Source: Actinoplanes auranticolor
GTDB taxonomy: Bacteria; Actinomycetota; Actinomycetes; Mycobacteriales; Micromonosporaceae
Length of the DNA: 64,000 nucleotides
NCBI RefSeq assembly: GCF_018332655.1
Contig: NZ_BOQL01000018.1
Location: 62,001-126,000 of the forward strand
Reading direction: 5' to 3'
Shown here piece by piece: positions 1 through 7,643 of the stretch (its first letter is position 1; each line of letters opens with the position of its first letter). The notes beneath the pieces were generated by a model that ran no database searches, was not told where the DNA came from, and saw nothing but the letters and a program-made list of their open reading frames with translations. Position numbers and translations under genes: made by a program.

Positions 1-123
1 CTGACTGTCCAGCCGGTCGACCTGGTAGTGCTCCAGGCGATCGGAGACGACCGTGCCCACCAGGGCCAGCCCGGTCAGCAGCAGGCCCGCGGTGAGCAGC
101 AGCAGCCGTACGCGCAGGCTCAC
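1..123 (-). CDS. Sensor histidine kinase, N-terminal fragment cut by window edge
   Basis: Only the first 41 codons are inside the window. They start at a GTG that overlaps the stop of the response-regulator gene (GTGA). The peptide begins VSLRVRLLLLTAGLLLTGLA, a short basic start followed by one hydrophobic helix, and then becomes polar (DRLEHYQVDRLDSQ). This is the usual N-terminus of a membrane sensor kinase: cytoplasmic tip, first transmembrane helix, start of the extracellular sensor. The call rests mainly on position directly after an OmpR-type regulator. No catalytic domain is visible. Confidence 0.75.
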   Translation of the reverse strand, partial: MSLRVRLLLLTAGLLLTGLALVGTVVSDRLEHYQVDRLDSQ

Positions 124-809
124 TTGCGTGGCTCCCTCAGCACGTAACCCACGCCGTGGACGGTGTGGATCAGCTTCGGTTCCTCGCTGTCGACCTTGCG
201 CCGCAGGTACGAGATGTACGTGTCCACGATGCTGGCGTCGCCGCCGAAGTCGTAGTGCCACACCCGGTCGAGGATCTGCGCCTTGGACACCACCCGCCCG
301 GCGTTCTCCATGAGGTGGCGCAGCAGCCGGAACTCGGTGGCGGACACCCGCACCGGCCGGCCGTCCCGGGTCACCTGGTGTCCCTCCACGTCCAGGGCCA
401 GCGGGCCGACGGTCACGACCCCGTCGTGGTGCCCGGCGGTGCGGCGCAGGATGGCCCGGATGCGGGCGATCAGCTCCTCCAGGTCGAACGGCTTGGTCAC
501 GTAGTCGTCGGCGCCCAGCGACAGCCCGGTGATCTTGTCGGCCTGCCGGTCGCGGGCGGTGAGGAACAGCACCGGCGTGCGGTGCTCGCGCAGTTGCCGG
601 ACCACCTCGAAGCCGTCCATGTCGGGCAGCATGACGTCGAGCAGCACCAGGTCGGGCGGGTTCTCGGTAGCCGAGGCGATCGCCTCGCCGGCCGTGGCGG
701 CCGAGGTCACCCGGAAGCCGGCGAACCGCAGGGTCGCGGCGAGCAGTTCCCGGACGGTGGCCTCGTCGTCCACCACCAGCAGTCGCTCAGCCTCTTCCCG
801 GACGCTCAT
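120..809 (-). CDS. OmpR-family two-component response regulator
   Basis: 229 aa. The receiver domain spans about residues 9-120, with acidic pair D14/D15, phospho-acceptor D58 (in LLDVMLPDMDG) and K106 (in YVTKPF). A winged-helix Trans_reg_C domain follows, ending HTVHGVGYVLREPRK. It is the cognate regulator of the kinase that overlaps its stop codon, and its start overlaps the stop of the streptophobe gene (ATGA). It therefore lies in one operon with an ABC transporter, and probably controls that operon in response to a cell-envelope signal (inference from arrangement). Confidence 0.93.
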   Translation of the reverse strand: MSVREEAERLLVVDDEATVRELLAATLRFAGFRVTSAATAGEAIASATENPPDLVLLDVMLPDMDGFEVVRQLREHRTPVLFLTARDRQADKITGLSLGADDYVTKPFDLEELIARIRAILRRTAGHHDGVVTVGPLALDVEGHQVTRDGRPVRVSATEFRLLRHLMENAGRVVSKAQILDRVWHYDFGGDASIVDTYISYLRRKVDSEEPKLIHTVHGVGYVLREPRK

Positions 810-2005
810 GTCCGCCAGCCTACGGAGGTCGGGCGCCGGACGGCGTCAACCAGCAGGCTCCCGGTGAAGCCGGCGACGGCACCGGCGCCGAGCCCGGCCC
901 CCAGTGCCACCCACGGGTTCGCGGCCAGCCGCACGTCGAGGACCGGGACGGCGACGATGAACGCCTGAACGCCCAGTTCCACCGAGACCCGCGACAGCAG
1001 CGCCAGGACGGTGAGCCCGGCAGCCATCACCGGAGCGAGCCACGCGGCCAGAACGGCCGCCCGGCGCAGCGGGCCACCGGCCCGGTCCCGGCCGGTACGC
1101 GCGGCGACGGCGACGCCGCACGCGAGCACCACGGCACCGGACAGGACCACGAGCGCACCGCGTCCGGGCGAGGACCAACCGCCGTCCACGACGCAGGAGA
1201 GCACGCCGTCCGCACTGAAGGACCAGGGCACGCCCAGCCCGAGCAGCAGCACACCGCCGACCACGAGCGGCAGCGTGAGCAGCACACCCCCGGCCGCGGC
1301 GGGACCGCCGAGCGCCCACGCCCCGAGCACGCACACGGCGGCCGTACCGGCGACCGGCCACCGCGCGGCGCGCAGCGCGCCCCCGACGGCCGGGAACCGG
1401 ACGGCCAGCCAGCACAGCCCGACGACGGCCAGCGCCCCCACCGCCGCGCCGGCCACCGTGCGCCCGGTGGCCACGGCGAAGCCGGCCTCGAGCTTGTCGA
1501 GGGAGGCACCGGCGAAGGGCGTACGGGTGCCCGAAGCGCACGCCCCCGCCCCGCCGCCCGCCGCCCCGGCGCCCCCGGCCGGCAGCGTCAGCGTTCCGCG
1601 GGCCGCCGCTGCCACCGCGCCGAGCCCGGCCGTGCCGGCGACGGCCGCTGTCATGCCGCGCACCAGCAGCCCGGGACGGCCGCGGCGCAGCAGCAGTGTC
1701 CCGAGGACGACCGCGCCCACCAGCGACACGCCCAGGGGGATCACCTGGATCCGGCCCTGCACGGTGATCGGCAGGCGACCGGCCGGGTCGATGCCCACGT
1801 CGGCCGGGCCGCCGGCCGCCATCGCGACGACCGCCGCGGTCAGCCGACCGATCGGGCCGCCCCCGGCTCCGCCGGCTGATAGTCCAGGCTCGGGTAGCGG
1901 CACGACGTCCAGCAGGAGCAGACCGGCCGCCGCGGCGGCGGCCATGGCGAGCAGTGCGCCACCCGCCGCGACCAGCCCCCGGCCGATGTCCCGGGCCACC
2001 ATCAC
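806..2005 (-). CDS. Streptophobe-family integral membrane protein
   Basis: 399 aa, almost entirely hydrophobic, with about ten potential transmembrane stretches rich in Ala, Gly, Val and Leu. The early region containing GRLTAAVVAMAAGG, followed by PITVQGRIQVIPLGVSLVGA, matches the actinobacterial streptophobe family as I recall it. These proteins have no established biochemical role. It overlaps the upstream permease gene by 4 nt and the downstream regulator gene by 4 nt, so it is translationally coupled. It may act as an accessory subunit of the transporter or as part of stress sensing. Confidence 0.72.
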   Translation of the reverse strand: MMVARDIGRGLVAAGGALLAMAAAAAAGLLLLDVVPLPEPGLSAGGAGGGPIGRLTAAVVAMAAGGPADVGIDPAGRLPITVQGRIQVIPLGVSLVGAVVLGTLLLRRGRPGLLVRGMTAAVAGTAGLGAVAAAARGTLTLPAGGAGAAGGGAGACASGTRTPFAGASLDKLEAGFAVATGRTVAGAAVGALAVVGLCWLAVRFPAVGGALRAARWPVAGTAAVCVLGAWALGGPAAAGGVLLTLPLVVGGVLLLGLGVPWSFSADGVLSCVVDGGWSSPGRGALVVLSGAVVLACGVAVAARTGRDRAGGPLRRAAVLAAWLAPVMAAGLTVLALLSRVSVELGVQAFIVAVPVLDVRLAANPWVALGAGLGAGAVAGFTGSLLVDAVRRPTSVGWRT

Positions 2006-2757
2006 ACGTCACGGCGCCGCAGGAGCACGAACGCGACGGCGAGCACCCCGGCGACCCCGAGGCCCAGGCCGGCCAGGTTCCACCACGGGTGGGGGAAGTC
2101 GGGGTTCGGGACCGTCGCGAGCGCCGCCGCCCCGCCGATCGTCGGCCAGAAGTCGAGCATGCCCTTCATCCAGGACGGGAAGAGGCCGGCCAGGGCGGGC
2201 ACCAGGAAGATGATGCCGACCAGGGTGACCAGGGCGCCCGCGGTGGCCCGCATGATGGTGCCGAGCCCGACGGCCAGCAGCGCGATGAGGGCGAGGTAGA
2301 GACCACCGGCGAGCACCGCGCGGAGCACGCCGGGATCGCCGAGTCCCGCGTTCGGCACCCCCTGCCGGTCGATCAGCGGCTGTCCGATCAGGAACGCGGC
2401 GACCATCAGCACCTGGCCGGCCACCACCGCGACGGCTGCGGCGATCGCCACCTTGGCCGCCAGCACGCGGTGCCGCCGGGGCGTGACGGTCAGCGTCGTC
2501 CGCATCAGGCCGGTGGCGAACTCCGACGTCACGACCAGGGTGCCGAGCACCCCGATGATCAGCTGGGCGACGATGTACGCGGTCAGGCTGTGCGCCGTCG
2601 GGTCCCAGCCGGCCCCGGCGTCGGCGTACGCCTCCCGGGCCGAGTTCGAGGCCAGGGTGGTGATCCCCAGACCGACGACGAACAGGCAGGCCAGCGTGTA
2701 CCAGGTGGAGCGCAGGCTGCGCAGTTTGATCCATTCGGCGACGATCGCGCGACTCAT
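2002..2757 (-). CDS. ABC-2 type transporter permease
   Basis: 251 aa. It opens with a short cytoplasmic amphipathic segment (MSRAIVAEWIKLRSLRSTWY), typical of ABC-2 permeases, followed by about six transmembrane helices and a basic C-terminus (LLRRRDV). It forms the membrane channel for the ATPase encoded just upstream; the two genes overlap by 4 nt. Such ATPase/permease pairs in actinomycetes usually export peptides, lipids or antibiotics. The substrate cannot be read from sequence. Confidence 0.88.
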   Translation of the reverse strand: MSRAIVAEWIKLRSLRSTWYTLACLFVVGLGITTLASNSAREAYADAGAGWDPTAHSLTAYIVAQLIIGVLGTLVVTSEFATGLMRTTLTVTPRRHRVLAAKVAIAAAVAVVAGQVLMVAAFLIGQPLIDRQGVPNAGLGDPGVLRAVLAGGLYLALIALLAVGLGTIMRATAGALVTLVGIIFLVPALAGLFPSWMKGMLDFWPTIGGAAALATVPNPDFPHPWWNLAGLGLGVAGVLAVAFVLLRRRDV

Positions 2758-3668
2758 GCTGCCACCCCCTGGAATTCGACGCTGTCCTTGGTCAGGGCCA
2801 TGAAGGCGTCCTCCAGCGACGCCCGCTGCGGGGCGAGCTCACTGAGCACCAGGCCGTGGTACGCGGCCAGCTTGCCGACGTCCCCGGCGGTCATGCCGGA
2901 GACCACGAGAACCGACTCCAGCCCCTCCCGTACGGTCGCTCCGGCGGCCGAGAGCCGCAGGGCCAGCGTTCCCGGATCGTTCACCCGGACGTGTACCGTG
3001 CCGCCGCCCGCGGCGTTCATGAGCTCACTCACCGACGTGTCGGCGATGAGCCGCCCCCGGCCGACCACGACCAGATGATCCGCGGTCTGGGCCATCTCGC
3101 TCATCAGGTGGCTGGAGACCAGCACGGCGCGGCCCTCCGCGGCCAGCGAGCGCATGAGCTCCCGGACCCAACGGATGCCCTCGGGGTCGAGCCCGTTCAC
3201 CGGCTCGTCGAAGATCAGCACTCGGGGGTCGCCCAGCAGTGCCGCCGCGATGCCGAGCCGTTGCCGCATACCGAGCGAGAACTCGCCGGCCCGCTTGCCC
3301 GCGGCCGCCGACATCCCGGTCCGGGCGAGCACCTCACCGACCCGGCTGCGGGGCAGGCCGTTGCTCGCCGCCAGCGCGAGGAGGTGGTCGTACGCCTTGC
3401 GCCCGCCGTGCACCGCGCCGGCGTCGAGCAGCGCGCCCACCTCGGTCAGCGGCACCGGGAAGTCGGCGTAGCGGCGGCCGTGGATCTTGACGGAACCCCC
3501 GTCCGGCGTGGCCAGGCCGACGATCATGCGCATGGTGGTGGTCTTGCCGGCGCCGTTCGGGCCGAGGAAGCCGGTGACCTGCCCGGCCTCGACGGTGAAC
3601 GACAGGTCGTCGACCACGGTGTCGGGCCCGTACCGCTTGGTCAGGCCGCTTACCTCAATCATCGTCAT
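2754..3668 (-). CDS. ABC transporter ATP-binding protein
   Basis: 304 aa from the chosen ATG (MTMIEVSGLTKRYGPDT). A longer reading to 3767 is open, but its extra residues do not look like an ABC domain. Walker A is GPNGAGKTTT (about residues 36-45), the signature region is FSLGMRQRLGIAAALL, and Walker B is VLIFDEPVNGLDPEG. The C-terminal 80 residues resemble the usual extension of ABC-2-linked ATPases. It is first in the operon that runs through the permease, streptophobe, regulator and kinase genes. The direct repeat at 3712-3730 just upstream may be the regulator's binding site. Confidence 0.92.
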   Translation of the reverse strand: MTMIEVSGLTKRYGPDTVVDDLSFTVEAGQVTGFLGPNGAGKTTTMRMIVGLATPDGGSVKIHGRRYADFPVPLTEVGALLDAGAVHGGRKAYDHLLALAASNGLPRSRVGEVLARTGMSAAAGKRAGEFSLGMRQRLGIAAALLGDPRVLIFDEPVNGLDPEGIRWVRELMRSLAAEGRAVLVSSHLMSEMAQTADHLVVVGRGRLIADTSVSELMNAAGGGTVHVRVNDPGTLALRLSAAGATVREGLESVLVVSGMTAGDVGKLAAYHGLVLSELAPQRASLEDAFMALTKDSVEFQGVAA

Positions 3669-3711
3669 GGCGGCGATGCTGGCCGACCCGGCTGGCCGCT
3701 TTCGCAGAGCT

Positions 3712-3730
3712 TCTGGGAGAACTCTGAGAG
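3712..3730. promoter_or_regulatory. Candidate response-regulator operator: 11-bp-spaced direct repeat
   Basis: TCTGGGAG (3712-3719) and TCTGAGAG (3723-3730) differ at one base and start 11 nt apart, about one helical turn. Tandem repeats at this spacing are the usual binding geometry of OmpR-family regulators. The repeat lies 44-62 nt upstream of the ATPase start, in the promoter region of the operon that encodes such a regulator, which suggests autoregulation. Confidence 0.4.
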
Positions 3731-3819
3731 ATCCGCCGGTCGCACCGGCCCGGCGCCCGTTGTTCACAGAGAACTTCCGGACCGCGGTGGCTGGTCGTGG
3801 GCGCCCGCACGGAGCGGAC

Positions 3820-3825
3820 TACCCT
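3820..3825 (+). promoter_or_regulatory. Leaderless -10 element of hemC
   Basis: TACCCT ends exactly 7 nt before the hemC ATG at 3833. No Shine-Dalgarno sequence fits in that interval, so the transcript probably starts at or next to the start codon. This supports the short start over the in-frame GTG further upstream. Confidence 0.5.
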
Positions 3826-3832
3826 CGCCGGT

Positions 3833-4774
3833 ATGTCCGGATCCCGCCTGCTGCGCATCGGTACCCGCAACTCACCCATGGCCCTCGCCCAGGCCGAACG
3901 GGTCCGCGCGATGATCACCGACCGCCATCGTGATGTCACCGTGGAGGTGGTGTCGATGTCGACCAGCGGGGACCGGTGGCTCGGCGACCTGGCCGCGCTG
4001 GGCGGCAAGGGGGCGTTCACCAAGGAGGTCGACGCCGCCCTGCTGGCCGGGGACGTGGACCTGGCGGTGCACTGCGTCAAGGACGTCCCCGGGGACCGGC
4101 CCGCTCCGGCCGGCACGGTGATGGCCGCCTACCTGGCCCGGGACGATGTCCGCGACTGTCTCGTGCATCCGGGTGGGCTGCGGATCGAGCAGCTGCCGGC
4201 CGGCACCCGGATCGGCACCTCCGCGGTACGGCGGGTCGCGCAACTGGCCCTGCACTGGCCGCACCTCGTGCCGGTGGCCATCCGGGGCAACGCGAACAGC
4301 CGGCTCGCCAAGCTCGACGCCGGTGACAAGTACGACGCGCTGCTGCTCGCGGTCTCCGGGCTGACCCGGATCGGGCAGGCGGCCCGGATCACCCACCCCG
4401 TCGACCCCGACCTGATGGTCCCGGCCGTCGGCTCCGGCACCCTGGTCCTGCAGTGCCGGGAGGACGACACCGGCACCCGTGACCTGGCGGTCAGCCTCGG
4501 CGACCCCCGGGCCCGGGAGGAGACCGTCGCCGAACGGACGATGCTGCACATCCTGCAGGGCAACTGCCACTCCCCCATCGCCGCGCTCGCCCGCACCGAG
4601 CCCGACGGGCGCCTCGGCCTGCGAGCCCGGGTGCTCAGCCTGGACGGCAAGACCGTGCTCGACGTGCACGAATGGGCGGCGGATCCGATCACCCTGGGGA
4701 CCTCGGTCGCCGCGGCTCTGCTCCGGCAGGGCGCCCGCGACCTGCTCGGCCTGCCGGCCCACGGTCCGGCCTGA
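3833..4774 (+). CDS. hemC: Hydroxymethylbilane synthase (porphobilinogen deaminase)
   Basis: 313 aa. The enzyme joins four porphobilinogens into hydroxymethylbilane in cytosolic tetrapyrrole synthesis. Visible landmarks are [14 protein letters not shown] at the N-terminus, the catalytic Asp in AVHCVKDVP (D84), the Arg pair in [11 protein letters not shown] (R133/R134), IRGNANSRL, and the dipyrromethane-anchoring Cys in GNCHSPIAA (C245). The Cys loop differs from the common GGCSxPIG form. The gene stands alone, without hemA, hemD or hemB next to it, so it may be a second, divergent copy. Its divergent neighbour is the ABC operon. Confidence 0.9.
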   Translation: MSGSRLLRIGTRNSPMALAQAERVRAMITDRHRDVTVEVVSMSTSGDRWLGDLAALGGKGAFTKEVDAALLAGDVDLAVHCVKDVPGDRPAPAGTVMAAYLARDDVRDCLVHPGGLRIEQLPAGTRIGTSAVRRVAQLALHWPHLVPVAIRGNANSRLAKLDAGDKYDALLLAVSGLTRIGQAARITHPVDPDLMVPAVGSGTLVLQCREDDTGTRDLAVSLGDPRAREETVAERTMLHILQGNCHSPIAALARTEPDGRLGLRARVLSLDGKTVLDVHEWAADPITLGTSVAAALLRQGARDLLGLPAHGPA

Positions 4775-4824
4775 CCGGCCCCGACGTACGGCGGCCGCGC
4801 CCGCAGATCCCGGCCGGCCTCTTC

Positions 4825-4854
4825 TTGTATTGACATCGATCGGCCTCTATCCTC
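4825..4854 (+). promoter_or_regulatory. Putative promoter of the pectate lyase gene
   Basis: A TTGTAT (4825-4830) and a TATCCT (4849-4854) are separated by 18 nt, an acceptable -35/-10 pair. The LacI-type palindrome at 4858-4873 lies directly behind the -10, where a bound repressor would block initiation. An alternative -35, TTGACA at 4830-4835, is too close to this -10. Confidence 0.4.
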
Positions 4855-4857
4855 CTC

Positions 4858-4873
4858 AGGAAAGCGCTTACCT
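4858..4873. promoter_or_regulatory. LacI/GalR-family operator palindrome
   Basis: AGGAAAGCGCTTACCT is a 16-bp palindrome with one mismatched pair, centred on GCGC. The AAAGCGCTT core is the classic LacI/GalR-type operator seen before carbohydrate-degradation genes in Gram-positive bacteria. It sits between the proposed -10 and the pectate lyase start, so repression relieved by a pectin-derived sugar, or catabolite control, is likely. No LacI gene is present in this window. Confidence 0.6.
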
Positions 4874-4906
4874 AACGATTCCTCCCCCACGAAGGTGAGA
4901 CACCTG

Positions 4907-6124
4907 ATGAGAAGACCAGTCGCTCTGCGATGGATAGCCGGCGGAGCCACGGTCGTCGCGAGCGCGGCGATCATGCTCGCGCTCCCGATGTCCCCGGCTT
5001 CGGCCGCCGACAACCTGAGCCTCAACGCCGGGGCTGACGGCTCCAGCAAGGCCAGTGGCAGCAGCTACGGCAACGTCAAGGACGGCAACACCGGCACCTA
5101 CTGGGCGCCGGGCAGCACCACCGGCTACGTCTCGGTCAAGTGGGGCAGCGCCACGGCGGTCTCCTCGGCCGTCATCAAGCCGGCCTCAGGCGGCGGCTCG
5201 ATCAGCGCTTGGCGCCTGCTCAACGCCGACAACGGCGCCGTCCTGGCCAGCGGCAGCGGCAGCCCGAGCACCATCTCCTTCTCGTCGACGTCGCTGAAGA
5301 AGCTCACCTTCGACATCACCAGCGCGTCGGGCGCACCGCGGATCGCCGAGTTCGAGACCTATTCCAGCGGCGGCTCCACCCCGACCACCAGCCCCACGAC
5401 ACCACCCACGACCAGTCCGACACCGGGCCCGACCGGCAACCCGGGCGCCCCGACCGGCTCGTGGCCGGCCTCGGCCGGCTCGGAGCGGATCTCCGGCACG
5501 GTCACCGTCTCGGGGACCTTCGACGGCGGCATGAAGACGTACTGCTGCATCGGGGACGGCTCGCAGAGCGAGTCCCAGGACCCGATGTTCAAGATCGCCA
5601 ACGGCGGCACCCTGCAGAACGTCATCCTCGGCTCCCCCGCCGGTGACGGCGTGCACTGCGAGGGCACCTGCACCATCCGCAACGTGTGGTGGAACGACAT
5701 CGGCGAGGACGCCGCGACCTTCAAGGGCACCGGCGGCGGCACCAGCTACGTCATCGGCGGCGGCGCGCGGTCCGGCAGCGACAAGACGTTCCAGCACAAC
5801 GGCAACGGCACCGTCAGTATCTCGGGCTTCTACCTCAGCGGCTCCGGCAAGCTGTACCGCGGCTGCGGTAACTGCACCAACTCGTACCAGCGGCACGTCA
5901 AGATCGACAACGTGCTGCTGAACGACATCGACATGATCGCCGGCATCAACAGCAACTGGGGTGACACCGCCACCATCACCCGGGTGACGGTCAGCAACAG
6001 CTCCAGCGTCGTGGCCTGCGGCAAGTACAAGGGCGTGGCCAAGGGCAGCGAGCCGACCTACCTCGGCGCGGGCTGGAACGACGCCAACTGCAAGGTCAGC
6101 CAGAGCGACATCACCTACCGGTAG
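4907..6124 (+). CDS. Secreted pectate lyase (PL3) with N-terminal discoidin-like module
   Basis: 405 aa from the ATG behind GAAGGTGAG (4891-4899). The signal peptide runs to about residue 36 (SPASAADN). A beta-sandwich module resembling an F5/8-type carbohydrate-binding domain follows, then a Thr/Pro linker (TPTTSPTTPPTTS). The catalytic domain has the family-3 block GDGVHCEGTCTIRNVWWNDI followed by GEDAATFKG, plus many cysteines for disulfides. The enzyme cleaves de-esterified pectin by calcium-dependent beta-elimination outside the cell. A LacI-type operator precedes it and a strong hairpin follows it. Confidence 0.93.
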   Translation: MRRPVALRWIAGGATVVASAAIMLALPMSPASAADNLSLNAGADGSSKASGSSYGNVKDGNTGTYWAPGSTTGYVSVKWGSATAVSSAVIKPASGGGSISAWRLLNADNGAVLASGSGSPSTISFSSTSLKKLTFDITSASGAPRIAEFETYSSGGSTPTTSPTTPPTTSPTPGPTGNPGAPTGSWPASAGSERISGTVTVSGTFDGGMKTYCCIGDGSQSESQDPMFKIANGGTLQNVILGSPAGDGVHCEGTCTIRNVWWNDIGEDAATFKGTGGGTSYVIGGGARSGSDKTFQHNGNGTVSISGFYLSGSGKLYRGCGNCTNSYQRHVKIDNVLLNDIDMIAGINSNWGDTATITRVTVSNSSSVVACGKYKGVAKGSEPTYLGAGWNDANCKVSQSDITYR

Positions 6125-6139
6125 ACACCAGGCAGAGAA

Positions 6140-6162
6140 GGACTCTCCGGACCGGAGAGTCC
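6140..6162. terminator. Bidirectional hairpin terminator
   Basis: Two perfect 11-nt arms (GGACTCTCCGG and CCGGAGAGTCC) flank a single central base. The hairpin lies in the 52-nt gap between the convergent pectate lyase and anti-sigma-like genes, so it probably ends transcripts from both sides. No U-tract is present, which is common in actinomycetes. Confidence 0.75.
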
Positions 6163-6176
6163 CTCTCCGTCCCGGC

Positions 6177-6902
6177 CTACTTGATCTTCTTCGGTACGAC
6201 ACCGGCCGCGGCGGCCATCCGGTCGATGGCGTCCTGGTGGACGTGCAGACCGGCACCGACCGCGAGGACCTGCTCGCGGCTCAGCGGGACGTCGACCTGG
6301 ATGGTCGCGTACACCTCGGGCGAGACCGCGACGACCAGCTGCTGCGTCCCCACCCCGATGGGATGCAGGACCGCCGGCTTACCGGCCACGGTGAGCTTGT
6401 CCCCGGCGAGCTCGCCGCGGTACTCCTTCAGCTCCAGGTAGATGCCGATCTTGCCGGTGAGGATCTGCGGGTCGTACAGCTCCCCGGCCCGCGTCGACGG
6501 CAGGATGCCGGCCGGGCGGTGCCGGGCCGCCTCCGGGGCGATGGTGAGGCCGCCGTAGTAGTCGTGCTGGATGAAGAAGCCCTCGGGGACCGTGTCGATC
6601 GTGAACCAGCGGGACTGGGTGCCGCGGTAGTCGACCAGCTTCAAGCCGCCGGCGGCCACGCTCGAGGCCACAGCCGGTGCGGGCGCCGCGCCGGGGTCCG
6701 CCGCCGGACCGGTGCCGGTCGCGGCGAAGGAGAAGGCGGCCACGATCGCGGCCACGCCGAAGGCCGACCCGGCGGTCGCCTGGACGGTCCGGCGACGCCG
6801 CACCGCGCGGCGGCCCCGGGCGAGGTCGGCCAGGATGGCGTCCTCCGAGGCCACCTCGATCGGGCCGCCGAGCTGTTCGATCCGGGTACGCAGTTCATTC
6901 AT
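6177..6902 (-). CDS. Membrane anti-sigma-like partner of the SigE-family factor
   Basis: 241 aa. The N-terminal 35 residues are cytoplasmic and basic (RGRRAVRRRRT), followed by one transmembrane helix at about residues 43-64 and an extracellular domain with an Ala/Pro linker. The ATG overlaps the sigma gene stop by 4 nt. A single-span protein coupled to an ECF sigma gene is the standard position of an anti-sigma factor or sensor. No zinc-finger anti-sigma motif is visible, so the role is inferred from position. Confidence 0.6.
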   Translation of the reverse strand: MNELRTRIEQLGGPIEVASEDAILADLARGRRAVRRRRTVQATAGSAFGVAAIVAAFSFAATGTGPAADPGAAPAPAVASSVAAGGLKLVDYRGTQSRWFTIDTVPEGFFIQHDYYGGLTIAPEAARHRPAGILPSTRAGELYDPQILTGKIGIYLELKEYRGELAGDKLTVAGKPAVLHPIGVGTQQLVVAVSPEVYATIQVDVPLSREQVLAVGAGLHVHQDAIDRMAAAAGVVPKKIK

Positions 6903-7462
6903 CGGCCTGCTCCTTGCTGCTGGAGTGCGGGAAAGATCGGGGTGACGGGCCGCTGCAGTGAAGCCCGCAGCTTGTCGAGGGCCCGTGCGGTCTGGCTCTT
7001 GACCGTGCCGGCCGAGCAGCCGAGCGCCTCCGCCGTCTGGGCGACGTCGAGCTCGTACACGAACCGGAAGATCACGGCGGCGCGCATCCTCGGCGGCAGG
7101 GCCAGCAACGCCCTCGACAGCTCGGGGTCGCCGTCGTCGGTTGGGCGGTAGGGCGCGGACGGCTCCGGGACCTCAGCCACCGGGCGGCCGAACCGCCAGA
7201 ACCGCCGGCGCTCGTCGGTCAAGGCGTTGACCAGCGTCCGGCGCACGTACCCCTCGGGGTTGTCCGCCCGCCGGTACGCCGCCCACGACACGTACAGCTT
7301 GGTCAGCGCCGTCTGCACGAGGTCCTCGGCCAGATGGGCGTCACCGGCGGTCAGCAACCGCGCGGTGTAGAGCATGGCGCCCCGCCTCGCAGCCACGAAG
7401 GCGTGGAACTCTGCGTCGCGCTCGGGTCCTCCCGAGCTGTCTCGTTGTCTCACGTTCACCAT
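6899..7462 (-). CDS. SigE-family ECF RNA polymerase sigma factor
   Basis: 187 aa. Region 2 is at about residues 19-85 (FVAARRGAMLYTARLL, then AEDLVQTALTKLYVSW and GYVRRTLVNALTDERRR). Region 4 is at about 115-170 (LPPRMRAAVIFRFVYELDVAQTAEALGCSAGTVKSQTARAL), with its helix-turn-helix. The arrangement matches the actinobacterial SigE subfamily of ECF factors. It directs RNA polymerase to a small regulon, probably including its own operon, and is released on a signal sensed by the coupled membrane protein. Confidence 0.92.
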   Translation of the reverse strand: MVNVRQRDSSGGPERDAEFHAFVAARRGAMLYTARLLTAGDAHLAEDLVQTALTKLYVSWAAYRRADNPEGYVRRTLVNALTDERRRFWRFGRPVAEVPEPSAPYRPTDDGDPELSRALLALPPRMRAAVIFRFVYELDVAQTAEALGCSAGTVKSQTARALDKLRASLQRPVTPIFPALQQQGAGR

Positions 7463-7643
7463 GACCGGCGGAGGAAGGGCGGGGGTTGCACCAAGCTACG
7501 CCCAAGTTGCCGCCGGTCCGGACTTCTTACCGAGTGCTTACGTGGCCGTCGCCGACCCGTCCGCCGCTTCGTACCCGCCGTATCTGCGGGTGCGACTCCG
7601 CACCGGAGCCGCACCGGCACCAAGAGGCTACGAGGAGTGAAGC

